A stretch of DNA of 64,000 nt from Fimenecus sp045595185 (GCA_045595185.1 JAZNZX010000014.1:1-64000), one strand, 5' to 3'; positions 1 to 8,991 are shown, counted from the first letter of the stretch. A program made the numbers and translations. The notes: generated from the sequence alone by a model not told the origin.

Positions 1-230
1 CATATATGAGCATTGATGGGACGAGTAAATCTGTTGTACACAGTAGAGATGAATAGTCGTGGCTGAAAGCTATTCTTGAAGGTTAACATTTTGAAGACTA
101 CCCCGGAGCTTGTAGTGAAAGCTACCGTTGATTTCGTACAATCATGAATTAAGTAAAATATAGGGTGGAACCGTGCAAAAATATAATTTGCACCCCTGTA
201 GGTAATGTGCCTATAGGGGTGCATTTGTTT
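1..230 (+). promoter_or_regulatory. Threonine T-box riboswitch (thrS leader) with terminator
   Basis: This is a tRNA-sensing leader in front of thrS. The conserved T-box AGGGTGGAACCGTG lies at 162-175. An intrinsic terminator follows, with arms 190-202 and 210-222, one G-U pair and a short T-rich tail. GTGCAAA (173-179) can instead pair with TTTGCAC (187-193) and start the antiterminator. Candidate specifier triplets ACT (97-99) and ACC (100-102) are both threonine codons, in agreement with the gene downstream. In the T-box family, uncharged tRNA-Thr stabilises the antiterminator and allows readthrough. The promoter is not visible and probably lies left of the window. Confidence 0.93.
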
Positions 231-261
231 ACTTATTATCATACACAAAGGAGGGATTTAA

Positions 262-2070
262 ATGATAAAAGTATTAAACAATGATGGGAGTATTTCTGAG
301 CTAGATTATAACGAAAATATAGCAATAGCAAGACATACCGCATCACACGTGTTAGCGCAAGCTATAAAGAAAGTGTATCCGGATGTAAAACTTGCTATCG
401 GTCCGTCAGTTGACAATGGCTTCTATTACGACTTTGATTCAGAGGTTTCATTTACACCCGAAATTCTCGAAAAAATTGAAGCAGAAATGAAGAAAATCGT
501 TAAAGAAGATTTACCTCTTGAAAAGTTCGAGTTATCCCCTGCTGATGCTATCGCTATGATGGAAGAAAAAGGTGAAATCTATAAGGTTGAACTTATCAAC
601 GAACATGCTGACAAGGGTGAACCAATTTCATTCTATAAGCAAGGTGAATTTACAGAACTTTGTGCAGGTCCTCACCTTATGTCAACAGGTGCAGTTAAGG
701 CATTCAAGCTCACAGCTTGTACAGGTGCTTACTGGAGAGGCAACGAAAAGAACAAGATGCTTCAGAGAATTTATGCTACTGCATTCCCAAAACAGTCAGC
801 ACTTGACGAACATCTTGCACAGCTTGAAGAAGCAAGAAAACGTGACCACAACAAACTCGGTCGTGAACTTGAACTTTTCACAACAAGCGAACTTATCGGT
901 CAGGGACTTCCAATTATGCTCCCTAAGGGTGCCAGAATTATCCAGTTACTCCAGAGATTCGTTGAAGACGAAGAACAGAAGCGTGGTTGGTTACTTACAA
1001 AGACTCCATTTATGGCAAAGAGCGACCTTTACAAGGTTTCAGGTCACTGGGACCACTATCGTGACGGTATGTTCGTACTTGGTGATGCTGACCAGGCAGA
1101 AGCAAACAATGAAGAAATCTTTGCACTTCGTCCTATGACTTGCCCATTCCAGTATCAGGCATATCTTAACCGTCCTCGTTCATACAGAGATTTACCATTA
1201 AGATATAACGAAACATCTACTCTTTTCCGTAACGAAGCATCTGGTGAAATGCACGGTCTTATCCGTGTTCGTCAGTTCACAATTTCAGAAGGTCACTTAA
1301 TGTGTACTCCTGAACAGCTTGAAGAAGAATTCCAGGGCTGTCTTGAACTTGCTATTTATATGCTCAAAACTCTTGGTCTTTACGAAGATGTTTCATACCG
1401 TTTCTCACAGTGGGACCCTGCTGACAAGGAAAAATATATCGGTACTCCTGAACAGTGGGACGAAGCACAGGGTATTATGGGTAAAATCCTTGATAACCTT
1501 GGTATTAACTATGCTATCGGCGTTGGTGAAGCTGCTTTCTATGGCCCTAAGCTTGACATTCAGATTAAGAATGTATTCGGTAAAGAAGATACACTTATCA
1601 CAATTCAGGTTGACCAGCTTCTTGCTGAAAAGTTCGGTATGGAATATACAGACAAAGACGGTTCAAAGAAAAATCCATACATCATTCACAGAACATCAAT
1701 CGGTTGTTACGAGCGTACACTTGCTCTTCTTATTGAAAAATATGCAGGTGCATTCCCTCTTTGGCTTGCTCCAGAACAGGTAAGAATTCTTCCTATTGCT
1801 GACAGACATCACGATAAGTCGTTTGAAATCAAGAAAGAGCTTGAAAAAATGGGTATGCGTGTTACTGTTGACGACAGAAGTGAAAAGACAGGCTACAAAA
1901 TCCGTGAATCCCGTCTTCAGAAGCTTCCTTATTGGGTTATCGTCGGTGACAAGGAAGTCGAAGAAGGCACAGTTTCAGTAAGCAAACGCGGTCAAGGTGA
2001 CATCGGTTCAATGAGCTTTGATGATTTCGCAAATATGCTTAAGGAAGAAATTGAAAACAAAGTAAGATAA
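262..2070 (+). CDS. thrS: Threonyl-tRNA synthetase lacking the TGS domain
   Basis: A cytoplasmic class II enzyme that charges tRNA-Thr. At 602 residues it is about 40 shorter than the usual form. The editing-domain HxxxH (HTASH) lies at residues 25-29 instead of about 75, so the N-terminal TGS domain is essentially missing. Editing and catalytic domains look complete: zinc ligands are the Cys of RPMTCPF, the His in GEMHGLIRVR and the His of IHRTSIG, and motif 3 with YERTLALLIEKY is followed by the anticodon-binding domain. The start is fixed by an AAAGGAGG site at 247-254, and the T-box immediately upstream leaves no room for a longer protein. The leader implies induction by uncharged tRNA-Thr. 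Confidence 0.97.
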   Translation: MIKVLNNDGSISELDYNENIAIARHTASHVLAQAIKKVYPDVKLAIGPSVDNGFYYDFDSEVSFTPEILEKIEAEMKKIVKEDLPLEKFELSPADAIAMMEEKGEIYKVELINEHADKGEPISFYKQGEFTELCAGPHLMSTGAVKAFKLTACTGAYWRGNEKNKMLQRIYATAFPKQSALDEHLAQLEEARKRDHNKLGRELELFTTSELIGQGLPIMLPKGARIIQLLQRFVEDEEQKRGWLLTKTPFMAKSDLYKVSGHWDHYRDGMFVLGDADQAEANNEEIFALRPMTCPFQYQAYLNRPRSYRDLPLRYNETSTLFRNEASGEMHGLIRVRQFTISEGHLMCTPEQLEEEFQGCLELAIYMLKTLGLYEDVSYRFSQWDPADKEKYIGTPEQWDEAQGIMGKILDNLGINYAIGVGEAAFYGPKLDIQIKNVFGKEDTLITIQVDQLLAEKFGMEYTDKDGSKKNPYIIHRTSIGCYERTLALLIEKYAGAFPLWLAPEQVRILPIADRHHDKSFEIKKELEKMGMRVTVDDRSEKTGYKIRESRLQKLPYWVIVGDKEVEEGTVSVSKRGQGDIGSMSFDDFANMLKEEIENKVR

Positions 2071-2081
2071 GGAGAAAGCTT

Positions 2082-3689
2082 ATGTCAAGTCCACTTACCG
2101 TAACGGTTATTACCGATACTCATTATTATTCTAAAAAACTTGGCACTTCAGGTGAAGCATATAAGATTGCTGATAACAAAAGCGGTGTTTTATTGGCTGA
2201 GGCCGGTGAAATGCTTGAAGCGGCTTTTGCACAGATTGCAAAGGACGACAGAACTGACATTGTTCTTCTTTCAGGTGACACTACAAGCAACGGTGACCTT
2301 GATTCTCACAAGGAATTTATTGAAATGCTTCGCGACCTTAAATCAAAGGGTAAGAGAGTTTATGTACTTACTGCAACTCACGACTATAAAGGTGACGGAT
2401 TAACTCATAAATATGTTGGTGAAGAAAGAGTTCCTGTTGTTGCTGCAAAGCGTGAAGAGCTTTATGATATGTACAAGGAATTCGGACCTGATGAAGCTCT
2501 TGCTGTTCACAGACAGAGTATGTCATATATTATTCAGCTCCAAGATGGATACAGACTTTTTGCTCTTAACGATGACACTAACTTAAACGGAAAAAGCGGT
2601 TTTTCAGACGAGCTTTTTGAATGGATTAAGGCACAAATTGCTGATGCAAAGGCAAATAACCAGTTCATTGTAGCTATGACTCACCACCCTCTTATTGCAC
2701 CGTCACCAATGTATGAAATCATCGGTAAAGGCGATATGATGGGAGATTATGAAATCCGTCGCGAGCAGCTTGCTGACCTTGGTGTTCAGTTTATGCTTAC
2801 AGGTCATACTCATGTTCACGATATTGATAAGCATGTAAGTCCAAAGGGTAACTATTTCTATGATATTTCCACAGCATCAACAGTCGGATACCCAGGCACA
2901 ATAAGAACTGTTGTTTTTGATAAGGAAAATAAGGTTGTCACAACAACTACTGACCTTGTTACTGAGCCTGTTAAATTCAATACACACGGTAAGGATTTAC
3001 AGACATATCTTTCTGACCACCTTATTGGTATGATTAGAGATGTAATCAAGGCTGCAGGTGAAGATATTGATAAATTTGCTGATATGGCAACTGCTATCAG
3101 TATCAAAAAGAATGTCAGCTATAAAATAGGTTGGATTTTAAAGCCAATTTTCAAGTTCCTTAACAAGCTTAAAATCGGTACAGTCGGCAACTGGACTCGT
3201 GCTGAAACAGGTCTTAAAAAGGCTGATTATGCTGACATTAAGGACAAAGGCGTTGTTGACTTTATTGTTGATTTGGTTCTTAATCTTTACGGTGGTAAGA
3301 GTCTTTATACACCTGATGACAATGAATACAAAATTGCAATCGGTCTTATCAACATAATTGATTCAATCATCAGAGTATTACATATTCCGTTAAAGAAGCT
3401 TATTAAGGTTTCTGACTCGGTTCGCGGAATTATCGAGCCTTTACTTTACAATGCAGGAATTCCTTCCTATGACGCTATAATGCCGATTATGCCTGTATAT
3501 GAAGGTAATGAAGTAGGCCCTCAGCCTGAACCTGCACCAAAGGTTACAACAGTTAAGGATAGTAAAAAGGGATTACCGATTATTATAATCACAGTCCTTC
3601 TTGTATTACTTCTGTTTATTCCGCTTCTTATTCTCCTTTTAATCGGCTATGTGAAAAATCAGATTAAATACGGTAAGTATCTTAAATAA
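2082..3689 (+). CDS. Membrane-anchored calcineurin-like metallophosphoesterase
   Basis: A predicted metal-dependent phosphoesterase of 535 residues. The motif series is visible in order: DTHYY near the N-terminus, SGDTTSNGD, ATHD (where GNHD is usual), MTHHPL and GHTHVHD. These supply the two-metal ligands. No N-terminal signal peptide is visible, but a strongly hydrophobic segment sits about 25 residues from the C-terminus (IIIITVLLVLLL and onward) and is followed by a basic tail. Because no signal peptide is seen, the side of the membrane that the catalytic domain faces is unclear. The gene lies 11 bp after thrS with its own AAGGAG site and probably shares its transcript. The substrate is unknown. 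Confidence 0.85.
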   Translation: MSSPLTVTVITDTHYYSKKLGTSGEAYKIADNKSGVLLAEAGEMLEAAFAQIAKDDRTDIVLLSGDTTSNGDLDSHKEFIEMLRDLKSKGKRVYVLTATHDYKGDGLTHKYVGEERVPVVAAKREELYDMYKEFGPDEALAVHRQSMSYIIQLQDGYRLFALNDDTNLNGKSGFSDELFEWIKAQIADAKANNQFIVAMTHHPLIAPSPMYEIIGKGDMMGDYEIRREQLADLGVQFMLTGHTHVHDIDKHVSPKGNYFYDISTASTVGYPGTIRTVVFDKENKVVTTTTDLVTEPVKFNTHGKDLQTYLSDHLIGMIRDVIKAAGEDIDKFADMATAISIKKNVSYKIGWILKPIFKFLNKLKIGTVGNWTRAETGLKKADYADIKDKGVVDFIVDLVLNLYGGKSLYTPDDNEYKIAIGLINIIDSIIRVLHIPLKKLIKVSDSVRGIIEPLLYNAGIPSYDAIMPIMPVYEGNEVGPQPEPAPKVTTVKDSKKGLPIIIITVLLVLLLFIPLLILLLIGYVKNQIKYGKYLK

Positions 3690-3695
3690 TTTTTA

Positions 3696-3726
3696 AAGAG
3701 ACAGCACAATGTGTTGTCTCTTTTTT
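3696..3726 (+). terminator. Terminator after the phosphoesterase gene
   Basis: AAGAGACAGCAC (3696-3707) pairs with GTGTTGTCTCTT (3711-3722). A T-run continues to 3726. Confidence 0.9.
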
Positions 3727-3762
3727 CATAACCAATAATAATTTATAATAAATGTTAATTCT

Positions 3763-3794
3763 AAAAAAATAGTGGGGTTAGATTACCCCACTAT
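3763..3794 (-). terminator. Terminator after the Na/Pi transporter gene
   Basis: ATAGTGGGG (3769-3777) pairs with CCCCACTAT (3786-3794). Read on the minus strand, the hairpin runs into seven Ts (3763-3769). Confidence 0.88.
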
Positions 3795-3800
3795 AATTTT

Positions 3801-5459
3801 TTAATATGATTCAACTACTGTTTCATCAAAGGTTACTTTTTCTGTTGGTTTTTTGCTGACAGCAAAAGCAATATTCTTTGCGTGGTCACCTACTCGTTCA
3901 AAGTCAATAAGAGTATTGACAAACATCATACCTGCACGAGTTTCACAGTGTTCTTCATTAAGACGACGAAGATGTGCATTCTGATATTTTTCTTTTAGAT
4001 TATCGGAAATAGTTTCAAGTGTTTCAATATTCTTTGCTTCTTCAAATGTAAGCTCCTGCTTTTCAAATGAACTGATTGATGCATCAAGAAGGGCCATAAC
4101 ACATTTACGCATTGTATCAAGTTCAGCAACAGCATCATCAGAAATTGCAAGTTTTTCGCTATTGCGTACAACAGTTGCTTCAATTAAGTTTACTGCATGG
4201 TCACCAATTCGTTCAATGTCATTTATAACATGGAACAGACGACCTATGGCTTTAGCATCGGCTAAATCTAAATCAAGTGCGTTGATTTTAACCAGATGTC
4301 TTGTAATACCGTGATTAAGGAAGTTAATAACTTCTTCAACTGATTCGATTTTTTCAACCTTTGATGTATCGTTATTTATAAGTGCAGTTGCAGCACGGTC
4401 AAAGTTATCTCTCGCAAGATGTGCCATTCTTACAACTTCTTTACCAATTTGTTCAACAGCGATTGGTGGAGTTGAAAGAAGGTGTTCGTCGTAGAACTTG
4501 AATTCAAGCTTAGAATCTTCAGGTTCTTTGTCAGGAACAAGAAGACAAGAAAGTTTGATAAGAAGATTAGCAAATGGGAAGAGAATAACTGTACTTACAA
4601 CATTGAAGATAATATGTGCTGCAGAAATCTGAACAGAAACATTATTACTTATCATCTCAAGTAACGATGTATATGGAGTAAATGCTGTAACAATCATGAA
4701 GATAACAGAGCCAATAACATTGAACAAGAGATGAATCATAGCTGTTCTTTTTGTATTTGTCTTTGTTCCTGCAGCTGAGAGAAGTGCAGTAAGACAAGTA
4801 CCGATATTCTGTCCTAAAAGAACATAAATTGCAAGTTCAATAGGAACAAGTCCTTGTAAGGCAAGTGCCTGTAAAATACCAACGCTGGCGGATGAACTCT
4901 GAATAATTACTGTAACAATAATACCAATTAAAATACCCATAAGAGGATTATTAAAGCTTGTAATCCATTCTGCAAATACAGGTGATTCTCTTAACGGAGC
5001 CATTGAGCTTGACATTGTACTCATACCCCAAAAAAGCATACCGAAACCGGCGATTGTCTGAGCTATATGTTTTATAATATCTTTTTTTACAAAAAGCATT
5101 ACAAAAACACCGACAAAAAGTGCAACAGGTGCTATCGCAGTTAAGTCAAGAGCAATAAGTACGCTGGTAACAGTTGTACCGATATTAGCACCCATAATAA
5201 CACCGACAGCCTGTGCAAGATTCATAAGACCCGCATTAACAAAACCTACAACCATAACGGTTGTTGCAGTTGAACTCTGAATAAGTCCTGTAACCAGTGC
5301 ACCCATAAGAACTGCTAAAAATCTGTTTTTGGTAAGTGCACCAAGAATTTTTTTCATTTTTGAGCCTGCAGCATATTCAAGTCCTTCACCCATAGCAGTA
5401 ATGCCATACAGAAAAAGACCGATACCTGCAAACATAGGTAAAATTTGTGCAATAGTCAT
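3801..5459 (-). CDS. Na/Pi cotransporter family protein with PhoU-like domain
   Basis: A predicted sodium-coupled phosphate importer of the NptA/YjbB type, 552 residues. The N-terminal membrane half carries the family's duplicated signature, once as GLIQSSTATTVMVVGF and again as VIIQSSSASVGILQAL. From about residue 330 the protein is cytoplasmic and helical with two PhoU-like repeats (DIERIGDHAVN and DFERVGDHAKN), as in the longer family members. It starts 15 bp after the GH20 gene, following GAGGT, and is likely the last gene of a GDPD-GH20-transporter operon. The direction and substrate are inferred from the family. Confidence 0.93.
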   Translation of the reverse strand: MTIAQILPMFAGIGLFLYGITAMGEGLEYAAGSKMKKILGALTKNRFLAVLMGALVTGLIQSSTATTVMVVGFVNAGLMNLAQAVGVIMGANIGTTVTSVLIALDLTAIAPVALFVGVFVMLFVKKDIIKHIAQTIAGFGMLFWGMSTMSSSMAPLRESPVFAEWITSFNNPLMGILIGIIVTVIIQSSSASVGILQALALQGLVPIELAIYVLLGQNIGTCLTALLSAAGTKTNTKRTAMIHLLFNVIGSVIFMIVTAFTPYTSLLEMISNNVSVQISAAHIIFNVVSTVILFPFANLLIKLSCLLVPDKEPEDSKLEFKFYDEHLLSTPPIAVEQIGKEVVRMAHLARDNFDRAATALINNDTSKVEKIESVEEVINFLNHGITRHLVKINALDLDLADAKAIGRLFHVINDIERIGDHAVNLIEATVVRNSEKLAISDDAVAELDTMRKCVMALLDASISSFEKQELTFEEAKNIETLETISDNLKEKYQNAHLRRLNEEHCETRAGMMFVNTLIDFERVGDHAKNIAFAVSKKPTEKVTFDETVVESY

Positions 5460-5474
5460 AGTAATTACCTCTTA

Positions 5475-7058
5475 TTATTCTGAATCCTTGATTTTTTCAT
5501 TGTGTTTATACTCCGCACCACGATTACCAAGATGAAAAACGGTTTTATTTTTTACTTTAAACCAAAGCTTTTTCTCGATTCTTGAATAATTGATGTTTTT
5601 TGATTTCATATACATTTTAAAGAAATTAAGTCGTTTATAAAAATCTTTGTAGTTCTTGAATTTATCCTCTGTCCAAGCAATTTCAGCAAAAGCAAAAATT
5701 CGAGGATAAACTGAAAATTCCCAAGCGTCGTAAGTATCAATCCACTCTGACCATGATTCAAACTCAATACCTAACACATTTTTATCATTTACAAATCCGG
5801 ACTTAACTACATCAAAATTATAAACTTTTTTCAACGGCACAACTGCGTGCGAATAATCGAAATATAATGCAGGACAAGTTGAAACAATAAATTTGCGTTT
5901 ATCATTTTCCTCTTTAATCCACGAAGGAGTACGCAACAACCAATAATGACCAACCACATCTGTGTCAGTATTATCACCGATACCGTCATTCCACTCGATG
6001 CTTGTTTTACCGAGTTTTTTAAGCATATCATTAATTCGGTTATTAAAATAGACCTGCAATTCCTTCCCCTTTGTGATGCCAAGTTCTTTCATTTTTGCCC
6101 GACAAACAGGACAATCTTTTTCCCAGATTTTATGTCCTTTCGCCGCTTCGTCACCACCCATATGGAAGTATTTATATGGGAATAATCCGGCAACCTCAGT
6201 TAAAAGCTTTTCAACAAAATCATAGGTTTCATCCTGTCCTACACAAAGAACATCCTTTGTAATTCCATTTTCACAAAAGACTTCATAATTTTCTTTCAAA
6301 CAAGAAAGTTGTGGGTATGCAGCAAGCATTGCTACCGTATGACCCGGTAAGTCAATTTCAGGAATTATATCAATGCAAAGATTATTTGCGTATTCAACTA
6401 TTTCACGGATTTCATCTTTTTTATAATAGTGAAAATATTCATTTCCGCCTTTATTAAGTCCAATCTTACTTAATATTTCAGCACCACCAAGAAATTCGTA
6501 TTTTCTATTACTTGATATTTCATTAAGTAACGGAAAAACTTCACTTTCTATTCTGTAGCCCTGGTCATCACAAAGGTGCCAATGAAATTTATTAAGCTTA
6601 AGAAGCGCCATATTATCAAGTGTCTTTTTTACAGCATCTATGCCAAAGAAATGACGGGCTTCGTCCATCATGCCGCCTCGATATGAATATTTAGGATAAT
6701 CATATATGTATGCACAATTCAGCACCGCAACACCGCTTGCTTTTTTTGATTGCATAATCATAATTTTAAGAGTAACAGCACCATAGAAAGCACCATTTTC
6801 ATCAGATGCGGCAATAGTGATTCCTTCAGTTGAAACCTTAAGTTTATAGCCTTCAGCAGGAATATTTTTATCCTTAATAAACTTTATTATGCCTTCATTT
6901 GCGTTCTTTTTGGTTTTAAGAAAGCTAGATATATATTTTCCTGCTTTCATAAATTCAGGAAAGCACAATACTTCTGTTTCAGATGTGACAATATATGTAC
7001 CATCAAGCACATCATACTTCTGTGGCTTAGGAATAATACTATACTTTGGTGCATTCAT
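5475..7058 (-). CDS. Intracellular GH20 beta-N-acetylhexosaminidase
   Basis: A predicted exo-beta-N-acetylglucosaminidase/galactosaminidase of 527 residues. An N-terminal GH20b-like domain (about 1-125) precedes the GH20 barrel. The catalytic Asp-Glu pair is residues 303-304 in HMGGDE, and substrate-positioning segments include KFHWHLCDDQGYR and PEIDLPGH. No signal peptide is present, so it should act on imported oligosaccharides. The start used here is MNAPKY because GGAGG lies 7 bp before it and because its ATG overlaps the upstream GDPD stop (ATGA). A longer reading beginning inside the GDPD gene has no comparable site. The tight coupling suggests joint use of cell-wall or host glycans. 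Confidence 0.93.
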   Translation of the reverse strand: MNAPKYSIIPKPQKYDVLDGTYIVTSETEVLCFPEFMKAGKYISSFLKTKKNANEGIIKFIKDKNIPAEGYKLKVSTEGITIAASDENGAFYGAVTLKIMIMQSKKASGVAVLNCAYIYDYPKYSYRGGMMDEARHFFGIDAVKKTLDNMALLKLNKFHWHLCDDQGYRIESEVFPLLNEISSNRKYEFLGGAEILSKIGLNKGGNEYFHYYKKDEIREIVEYANNLCIDIIPEIDLPGHTVAMLAAYPQLSCLKENYEVFCENGITKDVLCVGQDETYDFVEKLLTEVAGLFPYKYFHMGGDEAAKGHKIWEKDCPVCRAKMKELGITKGKELQVYFNNRINDMLKKLGKTSIEWNDGIGDNTDTDVVGHYWLLRTPSWIKEENDKRKFIVSTCPALYFDYSHAVVPLKKVYNFDVVKSGFVNDKNVLGIEFESWSEWIDTYDAWEFSVYPRIFAFAEIAWTEDKFKNYKDFYKRLNFFKMYMKSKNINYSRIEKKLWFKVKNKTVFHLGNRGAEYKHNEKIKDSE

Positions 7059-7798
7059 TTCATTTCCTCCAAAACCTTCAAACAATAATCAGGCACATCA
7101 GAAATAAGAGCATCACAGCTCCATTCAGTAAATCTGATAATCTCTTCTTCCTTATTCACTGTCCAAGGATTAACTGCAATTCCAATATTATGTAAATCAA
7201 CAATCTCTTTGTGTGTAATAAGCTTTCTGTGAGGATGTGCAGCATCAGCATTAAGCTGTTTGCAATACTTTGCAACACCAAAGGTCATTATTTCATTACC
7301 AAGCTCATCATCTTCATACAAAAGACCTGTTTTTACATTCTTGTCAATTTCTTTAACAAGACGAATACATTCAGGGTCAAAGCAAGAAACAATGGAATTT
7401 TCCACAATACCGTATTCGTGAATTGTTTCAACAACCTTTTTAACAAGGTCACAATCCTTTTGTGGTGGCTTGATTTCAATATTGATAAGCTTCATATTTT
7501 TTGTTAAATCAAGTAATTCAGGTAATGTCGGTAATGTTACACCCTTAAAATCATCACTAAAATATGAACCGAAATCAAAACCCTTAAGCTGACTGAGTGT
7601 CATTTCGTCAATTTTGCCTGTACCGTTTGCAGTTTCATCAATAGTGTAGTTATGACAAATGACGATATGACCGTCTTTTGACAAATGGACATCTGTTTCT
7701 AATCCGTCAGCACCAAAATCCAATGCTTTCTGAAAAGCAGGAAGCGTGTTCTGAGGAGCAACCTTATTTGCACCTCTGTGAGCTAATACAAGTGGCAT
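7055..7798 (-). CDS. Glycerophosphodiester phosphodiesterase
   Basis: A cytoplasmic GDPD of 247 residues that hydrolyses glycerophosphodiesters to an alcohol and glycerol-3-phosphate. The family signature is clear: HRGANKVAPQNTLPAF, then GADGLETDVHLSKDG and HNYTIDETANG supply the metal-binding Glu/Asp and catalytic His residues, and INIEIKPP follows. It has no signal peptide. AAGGAGG precedes the ATG. It is the first gene of the run GDPD-GH20-Na/Pi symporter, overlapping GH20 by 4 bp, a combination that would release and take up phosphate and sugars from lipid or teichoic-acid fragments (inference). Confidence 0.94.
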   Translation of the reverse strand: MPLVLAHRGANKVAPQNTLPAFQKALDFGADGLETDVHLSKDGHIVICHNYTIDETANGTGKIDEMTLSQLKGFDFGSYFSDDFKGVTLPTLPELLDLTKNMKLINIEIKPPQKDCDLVKKVVETIHEYGIVENSIVSCFDPECIRLVKEIDKNVKTGLLYEDDELGNEIMTFGVAKYCKQLNADAAHPHRKLITHKEIVDLHNIGIAVNPWTVNKEEEIIRFTEWSCDALISDVPDYCLKVLEEMK

Positions 7799-7884
7799 AA
7801 AAATAACCTCCTTGGCAAGATAAGAAATAAGTCAAATTTCTACAAGTAATATTTTACCAAAGAGGATTATGGTTTGTAAAGAAT

Positions 7885-8496
7885 TTATTTGTATTTTTTT
7901 ATAATCTCTTCACAAATTTCAATTATTTTAAATTTTATTTTATACTTTTGACCGTTTGATACTATGTTATTTTCATGAGAATTTAAAACATCATCAATTT
8001 CACATTCGGCATTTGCCGCAGGAAGACACATTGGCGGAAACATCACACACCACCAGTTTTGCCCTTCACCCTCACCTATTATAACTTTAACTGCCGTATA
8101 ATATCCTGCCGGAAGTGTTACAGCATTATCATATGTTCTCGTTTTAAAGTAATCTTTTTGAACTGTTATATTTACATCATAGTTGTAGCCTTCATTTTTT
8201 ATAACAGTTAATGCTGTTTTTTCTAATTCATCAATATATGGTTTGATTTTTTCAACAGCATCGTCGGCAGTAACAGAGCCATCAAAGATTTCCTTACCTT
8301 TTAAAAGTACTGCATCTCTAACTTTAAGTTTAAGATTCTGGTCCTCAACGCTATCGGAATTTGCAATCACATGCATTCGTAACATTTTATCTCTTATACT
8401 ATTACATTGATTAGAAAATGATGTTATGTTTAACACACTGCATAATACAAGAGAAATAAGTATTGACATTTCTATTCGTTTAATTGTTTTTTTCAT
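7885..8496 (-). CDS. spoIIR: Stage II sporulation protein R
   Basis: SpoIIR is made in the forespore under sigma-F and signals across the septum to SpoIIGA for pro-sigma-E processing. The family core LRMHVIANSDSVEDQNLKLKVRDAVL is recognisable after one N-terminal hydrophobic segment. The WWCVMFPPMCLP stretch in the C-terminal half is also characteristic. The start chosen is MKKTIKR, which has AGGAG about 7 bp upstream; it gives 203 residues with a signal-anchor-like N-terminus. A longer frame starting 75 bp upstream would add a second hydrophobic stretch without a good ribosome site. No convincing sigma-F promoter was identified. Confidence 0.92.
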   Translation of the reverse strand: MKKTIKRIEMSILISLVLCSVLNITSFSNQCNSIRDKMLRMHVIANSDSVEDQNLKLKVRDAVLLKGKEIFDGSVTADDAVEKIKPYIDELEKTALTVIKNEGYNYDVNITVQKDYFKTRTYDNAVTLPAGYYTAVKVIIGEGEGQNWWCVMFPPMCLPAANAECEIDDVLNSHENNIVSNGQKYKIKFKIIEICEEIIKKYK

Positions 8497-8552
8497 TTTT
8501 TCACTCCTAACAAAAAGAGTGTTGACAATAAAATTGGTAAATAAACAAAAAT

Positions 8553-8576
8553 AACAGACGCAAAAAAGCATCTGTT
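8553..8576 (-). terminator. Terminator between the 6S/repeat region and spoIIR
   Basis: AACAGACGC (8553-8561) and GCATCTGTT (8568-8576) form a nearly perfect stem around six As. On the minus strand it is followed by a T-rich tail. It would stop transcripts arriving from the DUF1292 and small-RNA region. Confidence 0.6.
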
Positions 8577-8599
8577 ATATATTTTCAAACACAATATGA

Positions 8600-8810
8600 C
8601 CCCACAAAGTCGGTCTATAGCGAATAATAAGAACCTGACTTCGTCAGAACCTTGCTCCGTAAAGAACCTGACTTCGTCAGAACCTTGCTCCGTAAAGAAC
8701 CTGACTTCGTCAGAACCTTGTTATTCGCAAGTAATTTTCCGATAAATACTGAATGAATACGAGAATTGGGTATAGTAGAACCCCACAAAGTCGGTCTGTA
8801 GCGAATAATA
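8600..8810. repeat. Pair of 30-bp direct repeats bracketing a repeat array
   Basis: A 30-bp block beginning CCCCACAAAGTCGGTCT and ending GCGAATAATA occurs at 8600-8629 and again at 8781-8810, with a single difference. The second copy abuts the 3' end of the 6S-like RNA. Between them lie a 33-bp tandem array and about 60 bp of unique sequence, consistent with duplication of the RNA's 3' flank. No gene is credible here; the open frame on the minus strand is just the repeat translated. Confidence 0.85.
8629..8720. repeat. 33-bp tandem repeat of small hairpins (2.8 copies)
   Basis: The units begin at 8631, 8664 and 8697, an exact 33-bp period. Each contains the palindrome CTGACTTCGTCAG flanked by GAAC and GAACCTTG, so each unit can form a small hairpin. 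The array is bordered by inverted copies of GCGAATAA (about 8620 and 8721-8728). Unlike a CRISPR array, there are no variable spacers. Confidence 0.9.
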
Positions 8811-8811
8811 A

Positions 8812-8961
8812 CCTGCGTGTTAGCAGGTGGGTGCCCTCCGTCTATTTCTGTGCTCCCTTCGTCCGTCATAAGACGGGAGGTCTGCTCCCCATAGAACGAG
8901 TACAGGCTCCCTATTAAAGAGTGTTGGGTTAATATTTGCTATGGTTATCGGGCTTCGCAGG
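8812..8961 (-). ncRNA. ssrS: Probable 6S RNA (ssrS)
   Basis: A structured 150-nt minus-strand segment. Its ends pair (CCTGCG at 8812-8817 with CGCAGG at 8956-8961). GCCC near the 5' end pairs with the GGGC before ACCCACCTG near the 3' end. A long irregular hairpin fills the centre, capped by CCGUC-UUAU-GACGG. A rod with a large internal bubble, together with the GGGCACCCACCUG 3' signature, recalls 6S RNA, the regulator that binds sigma-A holoenzyme. A good promoter lies just upstream. Identification is from memory of the family's shape and motif; a covariance-model search would decide. Some other structured RNA is the alternative. Confidence 0.5.
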
Positions 8962-8962
8962 G

Positions 8963-8991
8963 TTTAAATTTTTTTAATTATTCTTCGTCAA
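8963..8991 (-). promoter_or_regulatory. Promoter for the 6S-like RNA
   Basis: On the minus strand, TTGACG (8986-8991) and TTTAAA (8963-8968) are separated by 17 bp. The -35 box overlaps the last codons of the DUF1292 gene. The expected transcription start falls at the 5' end of the proposed RNA. Confidence 0.5.

Noticed and set aside
8629..8720. Possible CRISPR array
   Set aside because: The units are directly adjacent with no variable spacers, there are fewer than three full copies, and no cas genes occur in the window.
8615..8869. Minus-strand frame of 84 residues with an 11-residue repeat
   Set aside because: It is the 33-bp DNA repeat and the 6S-like RNA read as protein. The period is a multiple of three by chance, and there is no ribosome site.
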